A stretch of DNA of 7,738 bases, from the NCBI GenBank assembly GCA_002413145.1, contig DHWK01000135.1, positions 16,926 through 24,663 on the forward strand, read 5' to 3'. The stretch is from a bacterium UBP12_UBA5184. Lineage in GTDB: Bacteria > Vulcanimicrobiota > Vulcanimicrobiia > Vulcanimicrobiales > Vulcanimicrobiaceae. The notes below the pieces were generated by a model. The model saw nothing but the letters and a program-made list of their open reading frames with translations, was not told the origin of the DNA and did no database searches. Positions 1 through 6,323 of the stretch are shown piece by piece; position 1 is the first letter of the stretch, and the number at the start of each line of letters is the position of its first letter. A program made the position numbers and the translations under genes.

Positions 1-2340
1 AACCTCGAGTTCGAGGGCTGGGAGGCCGACGACGTCATCGCGACGCTCGCGCGCCAGGCGAGCGAGGCGGGACAACGAGTCGACGTGGTGACCGGCGATC
101 TCGACATGTTGCAGATCGTCGACGAGCGCACGACTGTCTTGGTGACGCGCCGCGGCATAACCGAACTCGGGCGCTACGATCCTGCCGCCGTCTTCGAACG
201 CTTCGAATTGCAAGCGGCGCAGCTTGCGGATTATCGCGGCCTCAAAGGCGATCCGTCCGACAACCTGCCGGGCATCCCGGGGATCGGCGAAAAGACGGCG
301 ATCAAATTATTGAAGGCGGCGGGTTCGCTCGACGCCCTGCTTGCAAATCCCGCGCTGGCCGGTTCGCCGAAGTTGGAAAACCTCGTGCGCGAGCACGCCG
401 AGACGGCACGCATCTGCCGCGATGTCTCGGTCGTCGCGCGAGACCTCCCCGTCTCGATTCCCTGGGAGCAAGCGCGCTATGCGTCGCCGTCGCCGGCGAC
501 CCTCTACCCGCTCTATCGCGATCTCGAATTCAAGACGCTGCTTGCGCGCCTGCCGGTTCCGAAGAACGACGCGACGCTCTTTCCGGTCGACGAGACCGAA
601 CGGCTGGGGGGGACGTATCGCTCGTTCGCGGCGGCCGTCGATCCACCGGAGTTCGCGTTGCTCGCGACCTCGTTGCGCGAGGCCGCCCGCGCCGCGGCAA
701 GTGCGATTGCGTTGCGCGACGAGCTCGGGGTGAGCGCCGCTGAGGGCGCGGGCTTCTCGTTTCCGCCGGCGGCGCTCGCCCATCGCGACGTCCGCGCCGC
801 TTTCGACGAACTCTGGTTGGGAGCGCGCTCGCGCCTCGCTTCGCACGACTGGAAAACGTTGCAAGCGGGGCTCGGCCGCCACGGCGTCGAGGCCGGTCCC
901 GGCCCTCCGCGCGACGACGTGATGATCGCAGCGCACCTCTTGAATCCGGCGCGCTCGTACGCGAGCTTCGACGACGTCGCCGGCGAGTATTTGGGGAAAC
1001 AAGTGGGCGACGAGGCGGCGATGCATGCGGATGCGATCGGCCGGTTGCAGCACGCGATGCGCGAGCGGCTGGCCCTGCGCGGCCAACTTCCGCTCTACGA
1101 AGACGTCGAGTTGCCGCTGGTCGACATTCTGGCACGGATGGAGCGCTCCGGCATCGCCGTCGACACGGCTTCGCTCGAAACGTTGTCGCGCGAGGTCGAC
1201 AGCTCGGCGGCGCGCCTGCAGGAAGAGATCTATGCAGCGGCCGGCGGTCCGTTCAACATCGGCTCGCCGCAACAGCTCGGCACGCTCCTCTTCGAGCGCC
1301 TCGCCTTGCCGAACGGTGGCCGCACCAAGACCGGCTGGGCGACCGGAATCGAAGTCCTACAGCCGCTCGCACGCGAGCACGAGATCGTTGCAAAGGTTCT
1401 CGAGTACCGGGAGGTCACCAAGCTCAAGAACACCTACATCGACGTCATCCCAAAATTGCTCGGCGCCGACGGACGATTGCACACGACCTTCAATCAAACC
1501 GGTACCGCGACGGGCCGGCTTTCGTCGAACAACCCGAATCTCCAAAATATCCCGGTGCGAACCGAACTCGGACGGCGCGTGCGGCGCGCGTTCGTCGCAC
1601 CTTCGGCCGACCGCATTTTGCTCGCCGCCGACTACAGCCAGATCGAGCTGCGCGTGATGGCGCATATCTCGGGCGACGAAGCGATGCGCGAAGCGTTCAG
1701 GCGCGGCGAGGACATCCACGACGTCACCGCGCGCGGCATCTTCGGAGTGCCGAAGGGCGACTCGGCGACGCCGAATCAGCGTCGCATCGCCAAAGCCGTC
1801 AACTTCGGTTTGCTCTACGGGATGTCGGACTTCGGCCTCGCGCAGCGGCTGGAGATCGAGCGGGCCGAAGCGAAAGCGATGACCCAAGCCTACTTCGCGC
1901 GCTTCCCGACGGTCCGCGCCTGGATCGCGCGGAATCTCGAATTCGCGCGCGAGAACGGTTACGTCGAGACGGTCTTGGGACGCCGCCGCTACTTCCCGGA
2001 TCTGCGCGGCAAGAACTTCGCGCTGCGTGCGGCAGCCGAGCGGGAGGCGACCAACGCTCCGATGCAAGGCAGCGCCGCCGATTTGATGAAGCTCGCGATG
2101 GTTCGCATCGATCGCGCGTTATCGGGTCGAGGCCTGTCTGCGCTGATGCTGTTGCAAATTCACGACGAACTGATTTTCGAGGTCGGGCGCGATCAGATCG
2201 ACGCCGTCGCGGCGCTCGTCAAGGGGGAGATGGAGCACGCCTACGAACTCGCCGTCCCGCTCGAAGCGACGTTGAAAACCGGTCGCAGCTGGTACGACGT
2301 CGAGCCGCTGGACGTCGCCGGCGAGCTACTCGATGCGTAA
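1..2340 (+). CDS. polA: DNA polymerase I, 5' end cut off by the window
   Basis: This is a family A DNA polymerase, which removes RNA primers and fills gaps in lagging-strand synthesis and excision repair. The frame is open from base 1, so the gene begins upstream; 779 residues are present and, by comparison with E. coli and Taq, about 110 are missing. Counting from base 1, the 5'-nuclease domain shows the EADD cluster (8-11), the TGDLD acidic pair (Asp33, Asp35) and the helix-hairpin-helix segment with Asp84 and Asp87. The 3'-5' exonuclease region (about 200-350) is degenerate: the DxE motif reads RDE at 239-241 and the second metal aspartate aligns with Leu287. The polymerase domain is intact: GRLSS, motif A with Asp544 in DYSQIELR, motif B with Lys598, Phe602 and a downstream Tyr, and motif C HDE at 721-723. 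Internal GTG codons at 85 and 88 are not the start, because conserved nuclease sequence precedes them. The gene ends inside the start of the next one. Confidence 0.98.
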   Translation, partial: NLEFEGWEADDVIATLARQASEAGQRVDVVTGDLDMLQIVDERTTVLVTRRGITELGRYDPAAVFERFELQAAQLADYRGLKGDPSDNLPGIPGIGEKTAIKLLKAAGSLDALLANPALAGSPKLENLVREHAETARICRDVSVVARDLPVSIPWEQARYASPSPATLYPLYRDLEFKTLLARLPVPKNDATLFPVDETERLGGTYRSFAAAVDPPEFALLATSLREAARAAASAIALRDELGVSAAEGAGFSFPPAALAHRDVRAAFDELWLGARSRLASHDWKTLQAGLGRHGVEAGPGPPRDDVMIAAHLLNPARSYASFDDVAGEYLGKQVGDEAAMHADAIGRLQHAMRERLALRGQLPLYEDVELPLVDILARMERSGIAVDTASLETLSREVDSSAARLQEEIYAAAGGPFNIGSPQQLGTLLFERLALPNGGRTKTGWATGIEVLQPLAREHEIVAKVLEYREVTKLKNTYIDVIPKLLGADGRLHTTFNQTGTATGRLSSNNPNLQNIPVRTELGRRVRRAFVAPSADRILLAADYSQIELRVMAHISGDEAMREAFRRGEDIHDVTARGIFGVPKGDSATPNQRRIAKAVNFGLLYGMSDFGLAQRLEIERAEAKAMTQAYFARFPTVRAWIARNLEFARENGYVETVLGRRRYFPDLRGKNFALRAAAEREATNAPMQGSAADLMKLAMVRIDRALSGRGLSALMLLQIHDELIFEVGRDQIDAVAALVKGEMEHAYELAVPLEATLKTGRSWYDVEPLDVAGELLDA

Positions 2341-2932
2341 GGAACTCGCATTCGGCATCGCGCTGGCGCTGGCGGAGCTGGGGGCGACGCCCGCCCCGGC
2401 GCCTGCGCCGTCGTACGCCGCGCTCACTTGCGCCAACCCACTCCTCCCGCCGGAAATTCTCGACGGAAGCCCCGCTCGCTCCGTTAAGCCCGCGCTCTAC
2501 AATTATGACCTCGCGGCACCCGCGGCGACGATTCACGTGGCGTTCGCCGGCGATTCCGAGACTCGGGAAACTGGTCTGATGTGCGTCACTCGGCTGCGGC
2601 CGCGTTCCGGGATGATCTTCGTATTCGAACGCAGCGACGACTGGGAATTCTGGATGAAAAACACCTTGATTCCCCTCGATATGGTTTGGCTCGAGCGGGA
2701 TGGAACGGTGACGAATGTCGCCGCGAACGTTCCGGCTTCGACGCTCTCCACCGCCGACGACAAGATCGCGCGGCGGCGCGGACACGGGATGTTCGTGATC
2801 GAGCTGCCTGCGGGCGAGGCGCTCCGAGACGGGATCGTAAAGGGCTCGAAGATTGAGGTTTGCCCGGACGGGATTCCGCCCGAACATCTCGCCGGCGGCC
2901 TCAAGAGCTGCTGGACCGGCACTCGCTCGTGA
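2333..2932 (+). CDS. Exported DUF192 domain protein
   Basis: A 199-residue DUF192 family protein; the family is widespread and mostly exported, and has no firmly established biochemical role. The diagnostic segment FWMKNTLIPLDMVWL spans 106-120, preceded by GLM (81-83) and GMIFVF (93-98) and followed by FVIELPAG (154-161) and GIVKGSKIEV (167-176), the usual order for the family. The N-terminus (MRKE, then a modest hydrophobic stretch to about 17) looks like a signal peptide, followed by an Ala-Pro linker at 18-26. Four cysteines (33, 84, 177, 193) could form disulfides if the protein is exported; that is inference. The ATG lies 8 nt inside polA and has no strong Shine-Dalgarno sequence, so translation is probably coupled to polA. 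Its stop TGA overlaps the GTG of the next gene. The domain call is secure; the role is unknown. Confidence 0.9.
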   Translation: MRKELAFGIALALAELGATPAPAPAPSYAALTCANPLLPPEILDGSPARSVKPALYNYDLAAPAATIHVAFAGDSETRETGLMCVTRLRPRSGMIFVFERSDDWEFWMKNTLIPLDMVWLERDGTVTNVAANVPASTLSTADDKIARRRGHGMFVIELPAGEALRDGIVKGSKIEVCPDGIPPEHLAGGLKSCWTGTRS

Positions 2933-3342
2933 GCGTCGCGCCGGTCGTCGCACTGTTGCTCGGAGTCGTAGCCGGGATGCGCACCCTCATGGCGCCGGCG
3001 CTCTATTTTCTCGCGCGGGGCCCGCTCATGACCGGAGTCGTCTTCGGCGTCCTCGCGCTCGCCGAATTGATCGGCGACCTCTTACCGTTTTCGCCCGCGC
3101 GAACGCGGCCGTTGCCGCTCGTCGGCCGTATGCTCAGCGGGGCGATCGTCGGCTGGTTTGTCGGAAAAACCGTCGGGATGCCGCTCCTTTGCCTCGCTCT
3201 CGGCGTCGTCGGCGCGCTGCTCGGCGCCTTTGGCGGATATGCATTGCGGACGAGGGCGATTGGGGCCCTGGGCCGGCTTCCGGCGGCGTTCGTCGAGGAC
3301 GCGGTCGCGGTCGGACTGGGGATCGTCGCCGTCACGCGCTGA
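2929..3342 (+). CDS. Small multi-pass membrane protein, DUF4126-like
   Basis: A 137-residue, very hydrophobic protein. I place the start at GTG 2929, which overlaps the preceding TGA as GTGA; a longer reading from TTG 2860 would add 23 polar residues that only shadow the DUF192 gene. Predicted membrane segments lie near residues 2-28, 33-52, 66-82, 85-107 and 118-135. The pattern of a glycine-arginine near the N-terminus (GMRTLMAP, 16-23), a polar loop with LPFSPART and GRMLSGAIVG, a glycine-rich helix, and a final helix preceded by VEDAVAVGLG resembles the DUF4126 family as I remember it. That family has no established function. There is no convincing Shine-Dalgarno sequence, so expression probably depends on coupling to the upstream gene. 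The stop TGA shares its last base with the ATG of the next gene. The coding call is strong; the family call is moderate. Confidence 0.75.
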   Translation: MSVAPVVALLLGVVAGMRTLMAPALYFLARGPLMTGVVFGVLALAELIGDLLPFSPARTRPLPLVGRMLSGAIVGWFVGKTVGMPLLCLALGVVGALLGAFGGYALRTRAIGALGRLPAAFVEDAVAVGLGIVAVTR

Positions 3343-4181
3343 TGCGCGCTTGGCTCGTCCTTTCTCTCGCGGCTTTGCTGCCCGCCGAAGTCGCCCAAGC
3401 GCCTCTGCCCGCGCCGGCGCCGAACGCGTATGCCGTCTTGGCGAGGGCGCGCGAGGCCTTTCATGCCCACGCGCGACCGCCGTACGTGGTCTACACGCTC
3501 GATCGCCGCGAATGGCTCGACGACGTACCGCGCGGCGATCTTTCGTACACGCTGCGCGTGTGGTGCCGGACGACCGAATCGGCCGCGCTGTCGCGCCTCT
3601 GGTACGCCGCGCGCCATCGCGCCGTCGGCGATTTGCATTTCATCCGGCCGGCCTTCAATCAGCCGATCGATCCAGGACCGCCGACTGCCGATATTTTCGA
3701 ACCGCCGCCGCCGCGCCCCGCGCCGACGCCGCCGTCGCCCGAAAAGCTCAAGACGATCGGATCGGTCCAGAGCCTCATCGATCTCGATTATCGCGCTTCG
3801 CTCGTCGGGGATGCGAAAGGCTCGTACCACTTGAAGCTGCAGCCGGTGCGCGATCCCGAACGCAATCGGTTGCGCGAACTGTGGGTCGATAACGCGACCT
3901 TCGAAATCGAACGCGCGCTCGCCATGGACCGTCTCTTCTCCATCCAAACGGGTACCTCGGTCCCCGACAAAATGGACATTGCGTTCGAGTTGCGTGACGG
4001 CTTGCCGCTCATTCGCCGTATCACGATGATTGCGAACGTCATTCCAACGCTTTCCAACTCGGCGCGGCGCGATGAAAGCGATTACACGTATGACGATATC
4101 TCGTTCCCGCAATCGCTGCCGGACTGGTATTTCGATCCCAAAACCTACTATCAGCGCTTCCGCGAAGCGCCTTCAGACTGA
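3342..4181 (+). CDS. Exported protein of unknown function, possibly LolA-like fold
   Basis: I do not recognise this gene with confidence. The 279-residue product starts with MRAWLVLSLAALLPAEVAQA, a good signal peptide with likely cleavage near residue 20, and then a short Pro-Ala linker. Residues 29-105 are mixed with several aromatic residues. A proline-rich stretch follows at 111-133 (FEPPPPRPAPTPPSP in part). Residues 140-279 alternate polar and hydrophobic residues as in beta strands, with segments such as YHLKLQPV (162-169), LWVDNATFEIERA (180-192) and MDIAFELRDGLPLIRRITM (211-229). This recalls the lipoprotein-sorting LolA/LppX beta-sheet fold, but only in general appearance. There is no lipobox cysteine; the only cysteine is Cys75. 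The start is ATG 3342, which overlaps the previous stop as TGATG. The same frame stays open upstream to about 2853, but that part shadows the membrane protein gene. A 7-bp hairpin lies at its 3' end. Confidence 0.85.
   Translation: MRAWLVLSLAALLPAEVAQAPLPAPAPNAYAVLARAREAFHAHARPPYVVYTLDRREWLDDVPRGDLSYTLRVWCRTTESAALSRLWYAARHRAVGDLHFIRPAFNQPIDPGPPTADIFEPPPPRPAPTPPSPEKLKTIGSVQSLIDLDYRASLVGDAKGSYHLKLQPVRDPERNRLRELWVDNATFEIERALAMDRLFSIQTGTSVPDKMDIAFELRDGLPLIRRITMIANVIPTLSNSARRDESDYTYDDISFPQSLPDWYFDPKTYYQRFREAPSD
4154..4170 (+). other. Perfect 7-bp hairpin in the last codons of the 279-residue exported protein gene
   Basis: GCGCTTC at 4154-4160 and GAAGCGC at 4164-4170 are exact reverse complements around a 3-nt CGC loop, just before the stop at 4179-4181. 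A run of five T occurs at 4193-4197, 22 nt after the stem, too far for a standard intrinsic terminator. It may act as an attenuating or 3'-protecting structure before mutM, or be chance pairing within GC-rich codons. Confidence 0.35.
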
Positions 4182-4213
4182 ACCCCTGCAACTTTTTGGA
4201 GCCGTTGCGCGTT

Positions 4214-4219
4214 AGGTGG
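4214..4219 (+). promoter_or_regulatory. Ribosome binding site for mutM
   Basis: AGGTGG lies 7 nt before the GTG at 4227. It supports that GTG as the start, in agreement with the requirement that MutM begin with Met-Pro-Glu. The preceding genes lack such a clear site and appear coupled, so mutM is the first gene after polA with its own good initiation signal. Confidence 0.7.
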
Positions 4220-4226
4220 ACTTGAC

Positions 4227-5042
4227 GTGCCGGAGTTGCCCGAAGTCGAAACGATCGCCCGCGGCTTGCAGAACGCAGTAGCGGGCAAGCGGATCGCCTC
4301 GGTCCGGGTCAGCCTCCCCAAGGTCGTCTGGCCGAAGCCCGCGCGCTTCGTTCGAGAGCTGACCGGGGACGCGATCGACTCGGTCGGCCGGCGCGGCAAG
4401 TTCGTGGTCATCTCGCTCCGGTCGGGGCGATCGCTCGTCGTTCATCTCCGGATGACCGGGCGCCTCATCGTTCAACCGGCGGGGGCCACGAATTCTCAGC
4501 CTTATACCAACGTTCTGCTGACGTTCGACGATGAGAGCGGTCTCGCGTTCGCCGACGTGAGGCAGTTCGGCAGGATGCGCCTTGTCCGACCGGAAGAAGC
4601 GTGGGCTGCCGAGGTCGGCTTGGAGCCCCTCTCCGACGATTTCACGTTCGAGCGGTTCTCCGGCCTGTTGGAGGGGCGAAGCACACCGATAAAAGTGTTC
4701 TTGCTCGACCAGCGTCGCGTTGCGGGGATCGGCAACATCTATGCCTGCGAAGCGCTCTGGGAGGCGCGGATTCACCCGGGTCGTCCGGCCGGGTCGCTCT
4801 CGCGGGAAAGACGGCGTCGCCTTCACGGTACGATTGTGTCCGTGCTGCGGCGCGCGGTCGAACAACGTGGGACCAGCGTCGACGATTATGTCGACGCCGA
4901 AGGTCTGCGGGGCGGCTTCCAAAACAAACTAAGAGTCTACAGCCGAGACGGGTCCGCCTGTTTCCGCTGTGGACGAACCATCGTGCGAACGGTACTCGCC
5001 CAACGCGGCACCTGGTGGTGTCGCGCCTGCCAACACCGCTAA
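4227..5042 (+). CDS. mutM: Formamidopyrimidine-DNA glycosylase (8-oxoguanine repair)
   Basis: The product excises 8-oxoguanine and formamidopyrimidines from DNA and cleaves the abasic site, in base-excision repair. The 271 residues match the usual length of about 270. The sequence begins MPELPEVETI, giving the catalytic Pro2 and Glu3 once the initiator Met (GTG codon) is removed. Further landmarks are Lys58 in GRRGKF, Met76 in HLRMTGR, Arg112 and Phe114 in DVRQFGR (residues of the intercalating triad), and Asn170 in GIGNIYACEALW in the helix-two-turn-helix region. The C-terminus has a complete zinc finger: Cys245, Cys248, Cys265 and Cys268 (CX2C-X16-CX2C), with Arg260 in the finger turn. Every residue checked is present, so it should be active MutM and not an Nei paralogue, which would begin MPEGPE. 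It follows the coupled cassette after 45 nt and shares a repair pathway with PolA. Confidence 0.97.
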   Translation: MPELPEVETIARGLQNAVAGKRIASVRVSLPKVVWPKPARFVRELTGDAIDSVGRRGKFVVISLRSGRSLVVHLRMTGRLIVQPAGATNSQPYTNVLLTFDDESGLAFADVRQFGRMRLVRPEEAWAAEVGLEPLSDDFTFERFSGLLEGRSTPIKVFLLDQRRVAGIGNIYACEALWEARIHPGRPAGSLSRERRRRLHGTIVSVLRRAVEQRGTSVDDYVDAEGLRGGFQNKLRVYSRDGSACFRCGRTIVRTVLAQRGTWWCRACQHR

Positions 5043-5133
5043 TGTTAAAAAATCACCTCGCAAGAGGAACCGCGCGTAGCGCGGCGGCGCGACCGGACGA
5101 TTCGATCCGGCGCACCGAGTAAAGGGGAACCGT
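5040..5133 (+). promoter_or_regulatory. rpsA leader with A/T-rich patch and three small hairpins
   Basis: The segment between mutM and rpsA holds a run of 14 bases with a single G and no C (TAATGTTAAAAAAT, 5040-5053), overlapping the mutM stop and strikingly A/T-rich for this window. Three inverted repeats follow: CCTC-GCAA-GAGG (5056-5067, with a GNRA-type loop), CCGCGC-GTA-GCGCGG (5070-5084) and CCGGA-8 nt-TCCGG (5093-5110). None is followed by a T run on the plus strand, so they are not intrinsic terminators. I found no convincing -35/-10 pair. S1 is known to bind A/U-rich single-stranded RNA and to repress its own mRNA in E. coli, so an autoregulatory leader is plausible but is inference. 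Confidence 0.45.
5122..5127 (+). promoter_or_regulatory. Ribosome binding site that decides an ATT start for rpsA
   Basis: AAGGGG can pair with the 16S rRNA 3' end (five Watson-Crick pairs plus one G-U) and lies 6 nt before ATT at 5134. No ATG, GTG, TTG or CTG occurs in the rpsA frame between the in-frame TAG at 5077-5079 and ATG 5203. ATG 5203 has no comparable purine-rich site just upstream. Confidence 0.65.
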
Positions 5134-6288
5134 ATTACGACCACCGATATCGCGCCGCAACCTGCGGAAGAACTCGAAGACCAACTCGCGCTCGAACAGC
5201 GCATGTATGAAGAGAGCCTCAAAGTGCTCGATGAGGGCCAGGTTCTCACCGGCGTCATCGTCGCGAAATATCAGGACGAGTTACTCGTCGATATCGGGGG
5301 CAAGTCGGAAGGCATTCTGAGCTTCCGCGAACTTTCGCTCGCGATCGAACCCAAAGAGCTGCGCGTCGGCGATAAGCTCGAGGTGATGATTCACCGCATC
5401 GACGATCAAGATGGAACGCTCTTTCTCTCCGAACGGCGCGCCCGCGCGCTCAAGACCTGGGAAAAAGTGATCGAAGCGCACGAGCAAGACGAAGTGATCG
5501 AAGCGACCGTGACGCAGGTCGTCAAGGGCGGCGTCTTGGTCGATCTCGGGATGCGTGGCTTCGTGCCGGCCTCGCAGATTCGCCGGCAGCCCGTCGGCAA
5601 TCTCGAAGAGCTCGTCGGCAAGCACCTACGGCTCAAGGTGATCGACCTCGATCACAAGCGTCATCGCGTGGTACTTTCGCAGCGCCTCGTATTAGAGGAA
5701 GAACTCAACGCCAAGAAGATCGAGTTGCTCGGGACGCTGGCGGTCGGGCAGATCCGCGAAGGCGTCGTCGTTCGTTTGGCCGAGTTCGGCGCGTTCGTCG
5801 ACCTGGGCGGAATCGACGGCCTCATTCACAACAGCGAACTCTCATACGCGCGCATCAAGCACCCGAGCGAAGTCGTCAAGATCGGCGACATCGTGCAGGT
5901 CGAGGTGATGAAGTTCGATCCCGAGGCCAAGAAGGTCTCACTCTCGCTCAAGCACGCGCTGCCCGACCCCTGGGTCGAACACGCCGACAAGCTGATCGAA
6001 GGCCAGCGTCTGATCGCGCAAGCCGTCAAGATCACGCCCAACTACCTGCTGGTCGAAATCATCCCCGGGGTCCTCGCGATGGTGCCCAAGGGCGAATTCG
6101 AACCCTCCAAGCAGTATAGCCCCGGCGAAGAAGTCGAGGTCACGATCCTCACCGTCAACCACTCGACACGACGCATCACCGGCTCGATCCAGCACGTCAT
6201 GGACGTCCCGCCCGAAGAGATCGCGGCCTACACCGCCGACGGCGAAGTCGGCTCGGTTCCCGACGCCCTCGAATCGGTGGTCGAGTAG
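5134..6288 (+). CDS. rpsA: 30S ribosomal protein S1, four S1 domains, probable ATT start
   Basis: Ribosomal protein S1 binds mRNA on the 30S subunit and helps initiation on structured or weak-SD messages. From ATT 5134 the product is 384 residues, beginning (M)TTTDIAPQPAEELEDQ; from ATG 5203 it would be 361. Four S1 RNA-binding domains lie at about 34-102, 119-186, 204-274 and 290-354. The third is the most canonical, with GAFVDLGGIDGLIHNSEL and IKHPSEVVKIGD. The fourth is more divergent. Four domains are usual in Gram-positive-type and related lineages, against six in E. coli. I favour ATT because of the Shine-Dalgarno match 6 nt upstream and the natural-looking N-terminus; however, the extra 23 residues precede the first domain, so ATG 5203 would still give a complete S1. 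The acidic C-terminal tail is short. It sits 91 nt after mutM and 35 nt before coaE, probably in one transcription unit with coaE. Confidence 0.93.
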   Translation: MTTTDIAPQPAEELEDQLALEQRMYEESLKVLDEGQVLTGVIVAKYQDELLVDIGGKSEGILSFRELSLAIEPKELRVGDKLEVMIHRIDDQDGTLFLSERRARALKTWEKVIEAHEQDEVIEATVTQVVKGGVLVDLGMRGFVPASQIRRQPVGNLEELVGKHLRLKVIDLDHKRHRVVLSQRLVLEEELNAKKIELLGTLAVGQIREGVVVRLAEFGAFVDLGGIDGLIHNSELSYARIKHPSEVVKIGDIVQVEVMKFDPEAKKVSLSLKHALPDPWVEHADKLIEGQRLIAQAVKITPNYLLVEIIPGVLAMVPKGEFEPSKQYSPGEEVEVTILTVNHSTRRITGSIQHVMDVPPEEIAAYTADGEVGSVPDALESVVE

Positions 6289-6298
6289 GCGTCCCCTA

Positions 6299-6311
6299 GG
6301 CCGACTCGGCC
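6299..6311. repeat. 13-nt palindrome between rpsA and coaE
   Basis: GGCCGA-C-TCGGCC is a perfect inverted repeat around one central base, lying in the 35-nt gap between the two genes. It could fold as a 5-bp stem with a 3-nt loop, or be a protein-binding half-site pair. No T run follows, so it is unlikely to be an intrinsic terminator. Its GC content makes chance occurrence quite possible. Confidence 0.35.
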
Positions 6312-6323
6312 AGAATCGCCGCC

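Noticed and set aside
307..1272. Long open frame on the minus strand opposite polA (321 codons)
   Set aside because: It is arginine-rich and low in recognisable motifs, lies wholly opposite well-conserved polA codons, and is the kind of shadow expected in GC-rich coding DNA. The same applies to the minus-strand frame at 1357-2067.
2860..2928. TTG 2860 as the start of the membrane protein
   Set aside because: It would add 23 polar, Arg-rich residues shadowing the DUF192 gene; GTG 2929 overlaps the preceding stop as GTGA and begins directly at the first hydrophobic helix.
2853..3341. Extending the 279-residue exported protein gene upstream in the same frame to 2853
   Set aside because: The extra part translates to an Arg/Ala-rich shadow of the membrane protein gene, whereas starting at ATG 3342 gives a clean signal peptide and a TGATG overlap.
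3003..4112. Minus-strand open frame of 369 codons opposite the membrane and exported protein genes
   Set aside because: The product is a low-complexity Arg/Ala-rich string with no domain, while the plus-strand genes show a signal peptide, membrane helices and exact start-stop overlaps.
4154..4197. Intrinsic terminator between the 279-residue exported protein gene and mutM
   Set aside because: A perfect 7-bp hairpin and a run of five T are both present, but they are separated by 22 nt, so they do not form a normal terminator.
5040..5050. A -10 promoter element (TAATGT or TTAAAA) for rpsA
   Set aside because: No acceptable -35 hexamer lies at the right distance upstream, and the match rests only on local A/T richness.
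4929..5258. Minus-strand open frame of 109 codons across the mutM-rpsA junction
   Set aside because: It overlaps the mutM zinc finger codons and the rpsA N-terminus, and its product is Ser/Arg-rich without a recognisable domain.
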